From Chthoniobacterales bacterium (lineage in GTDB: Bacteria; Verrucomicrobiota; Verrucomicrobiae; Chthoniobacterales; UBA10450), in contig QHBL01000288.1 of assembly GCA_003244125.1 (NCBI GenBank), positions 1-9,775 on the forward strand: a DNA stretch of 9,775 nucleotides, written 5' to 3'. This document shows positions 1 to 6,747 of the stretch, in pieces; within the stretch, counting starts at the first letter, position 1; each line of letters starts with the position of its first letter. Below the pieces are notes generated by a model, which worked only from the letters and a program-made list of their open reading frames with translations, searched no databases and was not told the DNA's origin. Made by a program: the position numbers and the translations under genes.

Positions 1-1615
1 TGCCGAGCGTCATGCGGCCTTCGGTTTTCCAGCCGTCGTTCAAACGCTTGAGCTCCTTCCGCATCCCTACCGCCGTGCGCGCGCACGCTTTCGCGTCGCT
101 GGCCAGGCCCTGGCTCTTCACATTTCCCCACACCGCCATGATGGCGTCGCCGATAAATTTATCGAGCGTGCCTTCATTTTGAAAAACGACCACCGTCATC
201 GCGCTCAAGTATTCGTTGAGCTGGCGCACCAACTCTTCCGGATCGGCGTGCTCGCTCAAAGTGGTGAAGCCGACGAGATCAGAGAACAGCATCGTCGCCG
301 GCATGCGCGTGCCTTTGAGTGAATTGTAATAACCGCGCGGGTTCTCGAGAATTTCCTTCACCAAATTTTTCGAGACGTAACGCTCGAGCGTTCGGCGAGT
401 GCGCAATTTTTCCATTCGCTCAAGGGCGTAATCGATGCCGATTGTGCTGGCGCCGCTGAGCAGGAACGTGGCTAAAACCGGCACGGTCGCGAGAAACAAG
501 CCGGAATGATTATAGGCCGCGTAGGCAGTGAAAGCGTATCCGACACAGATCGCGGCGACAAGCCCGAGCGAAATAAGCGGACGACGCAGCAAGGTCACAA
601 TCGCCCAAGCGAGCGCCGCTCCAATAATGATGAGACCAAAAACAAAACGCGGTCGCAAACCGTGCAGCCACTCCTTTGCCTGCGCAGCCGCGATCACCTC
701 GAGATGAATGACCGGACCCGGCGTATCAGGATTCATTGGGGTGTTGGCGAAGTCGTGCTGAATCTGCGAGGAAGCGCCGACGACGATGATCTTGTTTTTG
801 AAAATCTCGCCGTCGTGATAATTGGCGTGCCAGAATTTCGGATCAAAGACCTGGTAAAGCGGAATCGGCTGATAGGTCTCGTTAGCAGTGAAACGAAATG
901 GATGATCGCGCTCGTCGCGAATTACAGCGTTGCCGTCGCCAAGTTTCAATAATGCCCGCGTTGCTAACGAACGATATACTTTCGCGCTCGGATGCGGCGG
1001 CAAACCTGCCAGCATTCGATCGGTCACATAAAACCTCGCCGTGCGAAGGGTGCCGTCCAGATCGGGAAAGTAATTGACGTAACCGACACGATCATCGTCT
1101 TCTGCCGGCGGCGGAATTAAGTCCTGGTTAGGAACGACAAGTTGGTAACTATTTTGTGAGTCAAAGTTCTCTCCAAGAACAACGCGATCGCGATAATGAT
1201 CGAGCGCGTCGTGAAAATTCGCGTCACCGTCGTATGGCTTGTTGAAAATCATATCGAACATCACCAGCCGCGCGCCCGCGCCGCAAAGCCGCTCGAGTAG
1301 AAGTGCCCACAGTTCTCGCGACCACGGATATGGTCGTTCAGTCATGAGTTGAAACGCGCGATTATTCGCCAGTTCCTCGGGCGAAAGCGGCGGCATTTCC
1401 AACGAGCTTTGGTCAATCCCGATAAAAAGCATGTCGTCACGCGCGGCAGTTGTCCGACCGATGTTGCGCAGCAAATCCTCGAAAGCCTGTTCCCCATGCC
1501 ACGGCAAAGCGAGGAAAGGAATGGCTGGATAAAAATATCCCGAGAGAACGATCCAGACCCAGACCGCGCAAATGGCCGCGAACGCGACGCGACGGTGACG
1601 AGCGAGCCATTGCAC
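1..1615 (-). CDS. CHASE2-domain class III adenylate/guanylate cyclase, 3' end beyond window
   Basis: Membrane sensor that would make cyclic nucleotide (cAMP, less likely cGMP) from the triphosphate in response to a signal at an extracytoplasmic CHASE2 domain. The 538 visible codons show, in order: an N-terminal hydrophobic anchor (about residues 9-27); a CHASE2 region (about 60-310) with DDMLFIGID near its start and FKNKIIVVGA near its end; three hydrophobic helices (about 310-400); then the start of the cyclase domain. FSDLVGF carries metal-binding D446 and DKFIGDAIMAVWG carries K486 and metal-binding D490. The remaining substrate and transition-state residues lie past the left edge, so activity and base specificity cannot be judged. 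Start: an in-frame TAA at 1625-1627 leaves GTG 1615 as the first good start, just ahead of the hydrophobic anchor. There is no Shine-Dalgarno. The reading frame is unbroken. The domain call is firm; the ligand is unknown. Confidence 0.9.
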   Translation of the reverse strand, partial: MQWLARHRRVAFAAICAVWVWIVLSGYFYPAIPFLALPWHGEQAFEDLLRNIGRTTAARDDMLFIGIDQSSLEMPPLSPEELANNRAFQLMTERPYPWSRELWALLLERLCGAGARLVMFDMIFNKPYDGDANFHDALDHYRDRVVLGENFDSQNSYQLVVPNQDLIPPPAEDDDRVGYVNYFPDLDGTLRTARFYVTDRMLAGLPPHPSAKVYRSLATRALLKLGDGNAVIRDERDHPFRFTANETYQPIPLYQVFDPKFWHANYHDGEIFKNKIIVVGASSQIQHDFANTPMNPDTPGPVIHLEVIAAAQAKEWLHGLRPRFVFGLIIIGAALAWAIVTLLRRPLISLGLVAAICVGYAFTAYAAYNHSGLFLATVPVLATFLLSGASTIGIDYALERMEKLRTRRTLERYVSKNLVKEILENPRGYYNSLKGTRMPATMLFSDLVGFTTLSEHADPEELVRQLNEYLSAMTVVVFQNEGTLDKFIGDAIMAVWGNVKSQGLASDAKACARTAVGMRKELKRLNDGWKTEGRMTLG

Positions 1616-1925
1616 GGCGCGATTTTAGAATAGTGGTCGCGTCTGGCCAACTTCAATCTGGTCGCCACAAATCGGAGCACAGGCATCGCTCTTCGTCCTG
1701 CCGCGGAGCTAAGGTCGTTGCAGCGACTGCGTCTGTCGCAGTAAATCCATGTGGCCCAGACCAAACGCAAACGAAGAAATCTGCCGCGTGAAGCTGCACG
1801 CCGATTCAGTAAATGTTGCAGCGCATCGACAGGAGTTACGCCGACAGAGCGGCGTCGCTACAACGAATGTGCCGCGCGCTCGACTTCTTTCGCAATGCGG
1901 GACAACATTTCCGGAGGAAACCCGG
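1616..1925. other. Gene-free stretch between the cyclase and the zinc-ribbon gene
   Basis: I see no convincing gene here. Open frames run through it but their translations are arginine-rich and unlike any family I know. It holds the candidate cyclase promoter at its left end and two small perfect hairpins. One is ACTGCG/CGCAGT with a 5-base loop at 1726-1742; the other is ACGCCG/CGGCGT with a 6-base loop at 1838-1855. The second sits in a stretch that looks like an interspersed repeat (inference). The right end holds the Shine-Dalgarno GGAGG at 1913-1917 for the next gene. Confidence 0.5.
1627..1656 (-). promoter_or_regulatory. Possible promoter for the CHASE2 cyclase
   Basis: Read on the minus strand, TTGAAG (1651-1656) is followed after 18 bases by TATTCT (1627-1632), each 4 of 6 to the sigma-70 consensus. 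The -10 ends only 11 bases before the GTG at 1615, so the transcript would be nearly leaderless. This would fit the missing Shine-Dalgarno. Weak by sequence alone. Confidence 0.28.
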
Positions 1926-2407
1926 ATGATTTGCCCCAGTTGCCGCAACTGGCACATGGAGTTTTCTGGAGCTGCGATCGCTGCGGCGGCCGCGCGCTTA
2001 CAATCGAGCTTTTGCGCCGCACATTTTCACCAGAAGCGATCAATTCACTTTGGTTGCGAACAATGGAGAACGAAGGGACGCCAGGTCGCCCTTGTCCACT
2101 TTGCGCGCGACCGCTCTTAACGATTTCGCTTAACGGCACGACTGCCGAGTCGATGGCAATCGACGCCTGCAAATCCTGCCACCTCGTCTGGTTCGACCGC
2201 GGCGAAGTGGAAAATCTTCCGCCGCGCGCGCCGGAACAATCGCAAACTGCCGAGGCAGCGCTTTCGCCCGCCCAAAAACAGGCGCTCGCGATTGTTAATA
2301 CGCAATTGCTGGCGGAAGAAAATCGAATTCACGACGAAGCCGAAGTTTGGAAACATATCGGCCGTTTTTTTGACTATTCAGTGCCCGGCTGGTGGGACGT
2401 GTTGTAA
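1926..2407 (+). CDS. Zinc-ribbon (zf-TFIIB-like) protein, apparently frameshifted near 1944-1961
   Basis: Small cytosolic zinc-binding protein of unknown role. The C-terminal part is in the frame ending at 2407. It has CDRCGGRA (coding from 1973), then CPLC, then CKSCHLVWFDRGEVENLP. The last is the CxxC...WFDxGE signature of the zf-TFIIB family. The natural start is ATG 1926: GGAGG (1913-1917) lies 8 bases upstream, and it reads MICPSCRN, the expected first CxxC pair. That start is one frame away from the rest. Deleting one base's worth of phase between about 1944 and 1961 joins MICPSCR to LAHGVFWSCDRCGG and gives about 160 residues. Without the shift, the only in-frame starts (1751, 1895) give an unnatural basic N-terminus with no first CxxC pair. 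The cause could be a sequencing or assembly error, a real mutation or, least likely, recoding. It faces away from the cyclase and sits about 165 bases before rplT. Confidence 0.65.
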
Positions 2408-2436
2408 TTTTCCTGGCCGGCTCTATCATTTCGACC

Positions 2437-2454
2437 CGGTTCACGGTTGAACCG
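2437..2454. other. Perfect 7-bp hairpin after the zinc-ribbon gene
   Basis: CGGTTCA and TGAACCG pair perfectly around a 4-base loop, 30 bases after the zinc-ribbon stop and ahead of rplT. No T-run follows on the plus strand, so it is not a standard intrinsic terminator. It could be an operator or a transcript-end structure. Confidence 0.35.
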
Positions 2455-2518
2455 AAGACTGCACACCTGATTCCGCACGGCGGGATCGCATCAGCGCACG
2501 AGGTCGGGCAGCTCTATA

Positions 2519-2524
2519 TATAAT
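2519..2524 (+). promoter_or_regulatory. Possible -10 box for rplT-pheS
   Basis: A perfect TATAAT lies within an AT-rich stretch of TA steps in otherwise GC-rich DNA. A start about 7 bases downstream would give a leader of roughly 40 bases. No good -35 is seen at 16-18 bases (GCACGA at best), so the promoter would need activation or a different sigma preference. Confidence 0.4.
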
Positions 2525-2540
2525 AGAACAGTGCGCTGAG

Positions 2541-2572
2541 AGGAGTGTCCGAAGAAATTCGGGCAAAACAAA
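2541..2572 (+). promoter_or_regulatory. rplT leader: Shine-Dalgarno and GNRA hairpin before the start codon
   Basis: AGGAG (2541-2545) is a good Shine-Dalgarno but lies 27 bases before the rplT ATG. Between them, 2547-2564 folds into a 7-bp stem (GTCCGAA with TTCGGGC, one G-U pair) closed by a GAAA tetraloop. With the hairpin formed, the unpaired distance from Shine-Dalgarno to ATG is 9 bases, which is near ideal. L20 represses its own operon by binding leader RNA in E. coli and B. subtilis, so this hairpin is a natural candidate for control. The L20 link is inference; the stem is read directly. Confidence 0.5.
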
Positions 2573-2956
2573 ATGCCCAGAGCCACAAATGCCCCGGCCA
2601 GCCGGGAACGACGCAAACGCGTCCTGAAAAAAGCCAAAGGTTATCGCGGTCGCCGCTCGAAACTTTTCCGTTACGCCAAAGACGCGACCATGAAAGGCCA
2701 GTATTGGGCCTATCGGGATAGAAAAACGCGCAAACGCAATTTCCGCATGCTCTGGATCCAGCGGCTAAATGCGGCAGTGCGCGCCAACGGATTGACCTAC
2801 TCGCGGTTCGCGGAAGGAATCAAAGCCGCCGGCATCGGGCTGGACCGAAAAATTCTGGCCGAGCTGGCGGTGACGGACGAAAAAACTTTCGCTTCGATCG
2901 TGGAACAGGTGAAAGGCGCGCTGGAGAAAAAGCCGAAATCGAAAAAAGCCGCGTAG
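2573..2956 (+). CDS. rplT: 50S ribosomal protein L20
   Basis: L20 binds 23S rRNA early and is needed for assembly of the large subunit; in several bacteria it also represses its own mRNA. The 127 residues match the family over their whole length. A very basic N-terminal arm ([24 protein letters not shown], shown here in part) is followed by the conserved [12 protein letters not shown] and [20 protein letters not shown] blocks. Then comes the globular C-terminal half with [10 protein letters not shown], and a lysine-rich tail ([10 protein letters not shown]). Length and start agree with the family (start MPR). pheS follows 80 bases downstream on the same strand, as in the common infC-rpmI-rplT-pheST order. 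infC and rpmI are not present upstream here; a zinc-ribbon gene occupies that place. Likely transcribed from near 2530 with leader control. Confidence 0.97.
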   Translation: MPRATNAPASRERRKRVLKKAKGYRGRRSKLFRYAKDATMKGQYWAYRDRKTRKRNFRMLWIQRLNAAVRANGLTYSRFAEGIKAAGIGLDRKILAELAVTDEKTFASIVEQVKGALEKKPKSKKAA

Positions 2957-2981
2957 GATTTCGTTAAAGGGATAAAGGGCC

Positions 2982-3034
2982 GAAGCGTTGCAGCGGTTCC
3001 GCTTCAACGCTTAAACTATTCAACGCTTCAACGC
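2982..3034. repeat. TTCAACGC direct repeats with inverted copy between rplT and pheS
   Basis: TTCAACGC occurs at 3003-3010, 3019-3026 and 3027-3034. GAAGCGTTG at 2982-2990 is the exact inverse of CAACGCTTC at 3021-3029, and eight bases of it also pair with 3005-3012. Two alternative hairpins are therefore possible. The array ends 2 bases before the pheS start codon and fills the place where a Shine-Dalgarno would be. It looks like a short interspersed intergenic repeat. Confidence 0.6.
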
Positions 3035-3036
3035 CG

Positions 3037-4050
3037 ATGCATCCGCTCGAACAACTCCGTAGCGACGCGCTCGCGCAAATCGCGTCGGCTGAGGATGAGC
3101 GTGCGCTGGAAACGGTGCGGGTAAAATTTCTCGGACGCAGCGGCAGTGTTTCAGAATGGAGCGAGAAAATGAAGTCGCTGCCGAAGGAGGAAAAGCCGCA
3201 GATCGGAAAACTACTGAACGAAACGCGCAAGAGTGTGACCGAAGCGATGGAAGCGCGGGCGCAGACATTTCGCGAAGCAAAAGAGTCCGCGGCAGTGGCG
3301 GAGATCGATGTTTCGCTGCCGGGAACGTCACATGGGCGCGGCGCGCTTCATCCGCTCACGCAAATGCTCGATCGCGCGATTGGAATTTTCCGGCGCATGG
3401 GTTTCGCGCTCGCACAAGGGCCGGATGTCGAAACGGAATGGCATTGTTTCGACGCGCTCAATACGCCGGCCGACCATCCGGCGCGCAATGAGCAGGACAC
3501 TTTTTATTTGCCCGATGGACGCGTTTTGCGCACGCATACTTCGACCGTGCAAATTCGCGCGATGGAAGCGGCGCCGCCGCCCATTCGCGTTATCGCGCCG
3601 GGCGCGGCCTTTCGGCGGGATGAGGTGGACGCGACGCACAGTGCGCAGTTTCACCAGATCGAAGGGCTTTATGTGGATGAAAACGTGAGCGTGGCGGACC
3701 TTAAAGGCGCGCTGGAGTTTTTCCTGCGTGAGCTTTTCGGCACGAATACCGCGGTGCGTTTTCGGCCGCATTTTTTTCCGTTCACGGAGCCGAGCTTCGA
3801 AATCGACGTGAAATCGGCGGCGCTGAAATCAGGCGAGAAATGGATCGAGGTCTGCGGTTGCGGAATGGTGCATCCAGCCGTGTTGGAAGCGGTGAATGAG
3901 GCCCGCGGCGATGATGCTTATGATCCGGAAAAGTGGAGCGGGTACGCCTTTGGCCTTGGAATGGATCGGCTGGCGATGATTTTGTTTGATGTGCCGGATA
4001 TCAGGTTTTTTGCGCAGAATGATCTGAGGTTTCTGCGACAGTTCGGATGA
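3037..4050 (+). CDS. pheS: Phenylalanine--tRNA ligase alpha subunit
   Basis: Catalytic alpha subunit of the (alpha-beta)2 class IIc synthetase that charges tRNA-Phe with phenylalanine in the cytosol. The 337 residues are the usual length. An N-terminal coiled-coil tRNA-binding arm (about residues 1-85) contains VRVKFLGRSGSV. The class II core follows, with GRGALHPLTQM near residue 102, motif 2 FRRDEVDATHSAQFHQIEGL, and motif 3 YAFGLGMDRLAMILFDVPDI, ending in RFFAQNDLRFLRQF. ATG 3037 gives the normal N-terminus and has no recognisable Shine-Dalgarno; a repeat array lies just before it. It is downstream of rplT, as in many bacteria. pheT does not follow: the next gene is glnS on the other strand. 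The beta subunit must be encoded elsewhere. No damage is seen in the frame. Confidence 0.97.
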   Translation: MHPLEQLRSDALAQIASAEDERALETVRVKFLGRSGSVSEWSEKMKSLPKEEKPQIGKLLNETRKSVTEAMEARAQTFREAKESAAVAEIDVSLPGTSHGRGALHPLTQMLDRAIGIFRRMGFALAQGPDVETEWHCFDALNTPADHPARNEQDTFYLPDGRVLRTHTSTVQIRAMEAAPPPIRVIAPGAAFRRDEVDATHSAQFHQIEGLYVDENVSVADLKGALEFFLRELFGTNTAVRFRPHFFPFTEPSFEIDVKSAALKSGEKWIEVCGCGMVHPAVLEAVNEARGDDAYDPEKWSGYAFGLGMDRLAMILFDVPDIRFFAQNDLRFLRQFG

Positions 4051-4073
4051 GCATTTCCCGTCACTCCGAGGGA

Positions 4074-4123
4074 TCGAGGGATCCCGCGGCGGAAGGTACA
4101 GGTAACGCAACGGGATTCCTCGA
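4074..4123. repeat. Hairpin-forming repeat between convergent pheS and glnS
   Basis: TCGAGGGATCCCG (4074-4086) pairs with CGGGATTCCTCGA (4111-4123): 13 positions with one G-T wobble, around a 24-base loop. It lies in the 101-base gap between the two convergent stop codons. The sequence style (GAGGGATC... and CGACTTCGCTGCGCTTC) resembles intergenic palindromic repeats common in such genomes. It may end transcription from both sides, although no clear T-run is present. Confidence 0.6.
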
Positions 4124-4151
4124 CTTCGCTGCGCTTCAATCGGCACCACAG

Positions 4152-5819
4152 CTACTTGTTCCCCAATTTCGCCCACGAGTCTTTCAGCGTCACGATACGA
4201 TTCCAAACCTGCCGCTCTGCCGTGCTGTCGGGGTCGAGCGCAAAATAGCCGAGCCGCTCGAACTGGTATCGATCCTCCGGCCGCGCATTTCTTAGCGCCG
4301 GCTCGCATTTCGCGTTCACCACTTCGAGCGATTCGGGATTGATGAATTGCTTGAACTCTCCGTCAGCATCCGGTTCCGCAACCGTGAATAATCGGTCGTA
4401 GAGACAAACTTCCGCCTCCACTGCCTGCGCCGCGCTCACCCAGTGGATCGTGCCTTTCACTTTACGGTTTGCAGTCGCGCCGCCGGATTTGCTTTCCAGA
4501 TCGACAGTGCAGCGCAGCTCGATGACATTGTCCGCGTCATCCTTCACCACCTCATCGCATCGGATGATGTAGGCGTACTTCAGTCGCACCTCACCGCCGG
4601 GCCGCAGCCGGAAGAATTTCGGAGGTGGAGTCTCCATGAAATCGTCCCGCTCGATGAACAGCTCGCGCGTGAACGGCAACTTGCGCGTTCCAGCGTCGGC
4701 ATTTTCCGGGTTATTGATCGCGTCGAGTTCCTCCACGTTCGCTTCCGGATAATTAGTCAGCGTCACCCTCAGCGGGCGCAACACGGCAAGGCGGCGCTGC
4801 GCCGTGCTATTCGACTCACCGCGGACCGCGTGCTCGAACAGCGTCATTTCGTTCAAGCTCGGGTATTTTGTTACGCCGATCTCCTGCGCGAAGGCCCGTA
4901 GCGCGCTGGGGGTCACGCCGCGGCGACGTAAACCAGAGATCGTTAGCATGCGCGGATCATCCCAGCCGTTCACAAGTCTATCGTTCACCAGCTGGATGAG
5001 TTTGCGTTTGCTCATTACCGTGTAGGTGAGATTGAGACGCGCGAATTCGATCTGGCGCGGCCGCGGCTGCGGCAGCTCGAGCGCGGCCAGAATCCATTCA
5101 TAAAGCGGCCGGTGCACCTCGAACTCCAGCGTGCAAAGCGAATGCGTGATGCCTTCGATGTAATCGCTGAGCGTATGGGCCCAATCGTACATCGGATAGA
5201 TGCACCATTTATTTCCGGTGTGATGATGCTCCGCATGGCGAATCCGGTACAGCACCGGATCGCGCAGCCAGACGTTCGCCGCCTGCATGTCGATCTTCGC
5301 CCGCAAAGTCCTGGCGCCATCCGGAAACGCGCCCGCTTTCATCTGAGCTAACAGCTCCAGGTTTTCTTCCATCGCGCGTTCCCGAAACGGACTTGCCTTG
5401 CCGGTGCGGCGATATTCATCCGTCTCCTCCGGCGGCATTTCATCGACATAGGCCCGTCCAGACCTCGTTAGCTCAACTGCGTACTGGTAGAGCTTGTCGA
5501 AGTAATCCGAAGTATAGAGCGGCGCGCCGCCGAGACGTTCGTCGGCCCAGCCATCGATCAGCCAGTGCACATCACGCATGATCGACTCCACATACTCCGT
5601 CTCTTCCTTCGCCGGATTGGTGTCGTCCATCCGGATGTTGCAAATGCCGCCGAACTCGCGCGCGATCCCGAAGTTGAGACAAATCGATTTGGCGTGGCCG
5701 ATGTGGAGATAGCCATTTGGCTCCGGCGGAAACCGCGTCACGATCTTCGTGTATTTCCCGCTGCGCACATCGCCCGCTACAATGTCGCGGATGAAATCGG
5801 TGTGCGGCTCGTTACTCAT
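4152..5819 (-). CDS. glnS: Glutamine--tRNA ligase
   Basis: Class I synthetase that charges tRNA-Gln directly with glutamine; its presence suggests the indirect Glu-tRNA-Gln route is not the only one here. The 555 residues match the family length. HIGH motif HIGH at 39-42 sits inside PPEPNGYLHIGHAKS, RMDDTNPAKE follows, and the KMSKS-like loop VMSKRKL has K271. The C-terminal beta-barrel anticodon-binding region runs intact to DSWAKLGNK. Start: ATG 5819 (MSNEPHTDFI) gives the normal N-terminus. An upstream in-frame ATG at 5909 would add 30 residues translated from a palindromic repeat and is rejected. Valine 235 falls where E. coli has Asp235, a tRNA acceptor-stem contact; I take this as a lineage variant. 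Convergent with pheS, divergent from aroE. No Shine-Dalgarno is evident. Confidence 0.97.
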   Translation of the reverse strand: MSNEPHTDFIRDIVAGDVRSGKYTKIVTRFPPEPNGYLHIGHAKSICLNFGIAREFGGICNIRMDDTNPAKEETEYVESIMRDVHWLIDGWADERLGGAPLYTSDYFDKLYQYAVELTRSGRAYVDEMPPEETDEYRRTGKASPFRERAMEENLELLAQMKAGAFPDGARTLRAKIDMQAANVWLRDPVLYRIRHAEHHHTGNKWCIYPMYDWAHTLSDYIEGITHSLCTLEFEVHRPLYEWILAALELPQPRPRQIEFARLNLTYTVMSKRKLIQLVNDRLVNGWDDPRMLTISGLRRRGVTPSALRAFAQEIGVTKYPSLNEMTLFEHAVRGESNSTAQRRLAVLRPLRVTLTNYPEANVEELDAINNPENADAGTRKLPFTRELFIERDDFMETPPPKFFRLRPGGEVRLKYAYIIRCDEVVKDDADNVIELRCTVDLESKSGGATANRKVKGTIHWVSAAQAVEAEVCLYDRLFTVAEPDADGEFKQFINPESLEVVNAKCEPALRNARPEDRYQFERLGYFALDPDSTAERQVWNRIVTLKDSWAKLGNK

Positions 5820-5873
5820 GGAACGCGCGACGCTACGCGCGCGCCACCGCATTGTCACGAAAGCGGGAAAATT

Positions 5874-5936
5874 GCCACAGATGAACGCAGATGCAGAAGG
5901 AAAGATCATCTGTGATCATCTGTGTTCATCTGTGGC
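5874..5936. repeat. CACAGATG-type palindromic repeat between glnS and aroE
   Basis: The arm 5874-5893 is the inverse of 5917-5936 at 19 of 20 positions, the mismatch being a G-T wobble. CATCTGTG occurs three times in the right half (from 5907, 5917 and 5927, the last ending in GG). The folded form is a 20-bp stem with a 23-base loop. It lies between the divergent starts of glnS and aroE and its right arm reaches the likely aroE start codon. It has the look of a dispersed intergenic element. Confidence 0.75.
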
Positions 5937-6747
5937 CGAAGAAGTTTATTGCATAGAGCAGCTCCGCAGTTGGTCGGACGAAAGCAGCATCCGTCTCGGG
6001 GTGATTGGCCATCCGATCGAACATTCGCTCTCGCCGCCAATGATGAATGCGGCCCTGCGAGAGTGCGGCCTCTGGCACGGCTATGCGCGCTTTTTGATTC
6101 GCCCGGGCGAGTTGCGCGAAGCGCTCGGCTTGATGCGCGAACATGAGTTCGTCGGCGTCAATGTCACGGCGCCTCACAAAATGGAAGCGCTCGCGGCGAT
6201 GGATTACGTGGATGAAAGCGCGGCAGCAATCGGTGCGGTCAATACGGTGCAATTCCGGCATGGTAAGTTGCGCGGCTGGAATACAGACGCCGTCGGTTTT
6301 TCGAAAGCTGTGCGCGAGGAATTTGGTATCGATGTGCGTGGATTGGACGCGCTGATCCTTGGCGCAGGTGGTGCGGCGCGCGCGATTGCCTTCGCCTGCG
6401 ACGCGCCGCACCTGTGGAATCGGCGGGAGCAGACAGTGGAGCAATTGCGCGAGCGAGTTCTCACAGCGGATCTCATCGTGAACGCGACGCCCGTTGGCTT
6501 GAACGAGGGCGACGCGCCGTTACTCACGCGCGCTCATTTTCGCCGCGACCAATTCGTGCTCGACACGATTTACGCGCCGGCCCGAACAAAGCTGCTGGAG
6601 GAAGCAGCCGCTGCCGGCGCGCGCGCGGCAAATGGATTATCGATGCTGCTGCACCAGGGCGCCGCTGCCTTCGAGCTTTGGTTCAACCGGCCGGCCCCGC
6701 TTGAAATCATGCGTGCGGCTTTCCGAACGCTGCCCGGTGCTCGTTAG
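5932..6747 (+). CDS. aroE: Shikimate dehydrogenase (NADP-dependent), with a compact cofactor domain
   Basis: Reduces 3-dehydroshikimate to shikimate with NADPH in the pathway to aromatic amino acids. With GTG 5932 as start it has 271 residues. The shikimate-binding half is complete: HSLSPPM (31-37), NVTAPHK with catalytic K83, GAVNTV, and NTD with catalytic D119. The Rossmann half has GAGGAAR (144-150), NATPVGL (184-190) and the C-terminal GLSMLLHQGAAAFELW with Q242. The distance from GAGG to NAT is only 40 residues, against about 60 in E. coli AroE. The strand-helix unit that holds the NRT/S cofactor motif is shortened to LWNRREQ. Start is uncertain: ATG 5881 is also in frame, but its added 17 residues come from the palindromic repeat. 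Divergent from glnS; its stop overlaps that of the next gene by 4 bases. Confidence 0.9.
   Translation: MAEEVYCIEQLRSWSDESSIRLGVIGHPIEHSLSPPMMNAALRECGLWHGYARFLIRPGELREALGLMREHEFVGVNVTAPHKMEALAAMDYVDESAAAIGAVNTVQFRHGKLRGWNTDAVGFSKAVREEFGIDVRGLDALILGAGGAARAIAFACDAPHLWNRREQTVEQLRERVLTADLIVNATPVGLNEGDAPLLTRAHFRRDQFVLDTIYAPARTKLLEEAAAAGARAANGLSMLLHQGAAAFELWFNRPAPLEIMRAAFRTLPGAR

Noticed and set aside
1342..1770. Minus-strand 142-codon open frame over the cyclase start
   Set aside because: It is out of frame with the CHASE2 cyclase, which has clear domain motifs over the same bases.
1751..1925. N-terminal 58 codons of the zinc-ribbon frame from ATG 1751
   Set aside because: No Shine-Dalgarno and a very basic, unfamiliar composition; ATG 1926 in the next frame has the Shine-Dalgarno and the missing cysteine pair.
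2437..2454. Intrinsic terminator after the zinc-ribbon gene
   Set aside because: Perfect stem but no T-run downstream.
5115..5117. GlnS Val235 in place of E. coli Asp235 as a mischarging variant
   Set aside because: Substitutions of this Asp relax specificity in E. coli, but the surrounding TLEFEVHRPLYEW looks like a normal lineage form; it cannot be judged without an alignment.
5820..5909. N-terminal extension of GlnS from ATG 5909
   Set aside because: The extra 30 residues are translated partly from the palindromic repeat and do not resemble GlnRS; MSNEPHTDFI at 5819 is the normal start.
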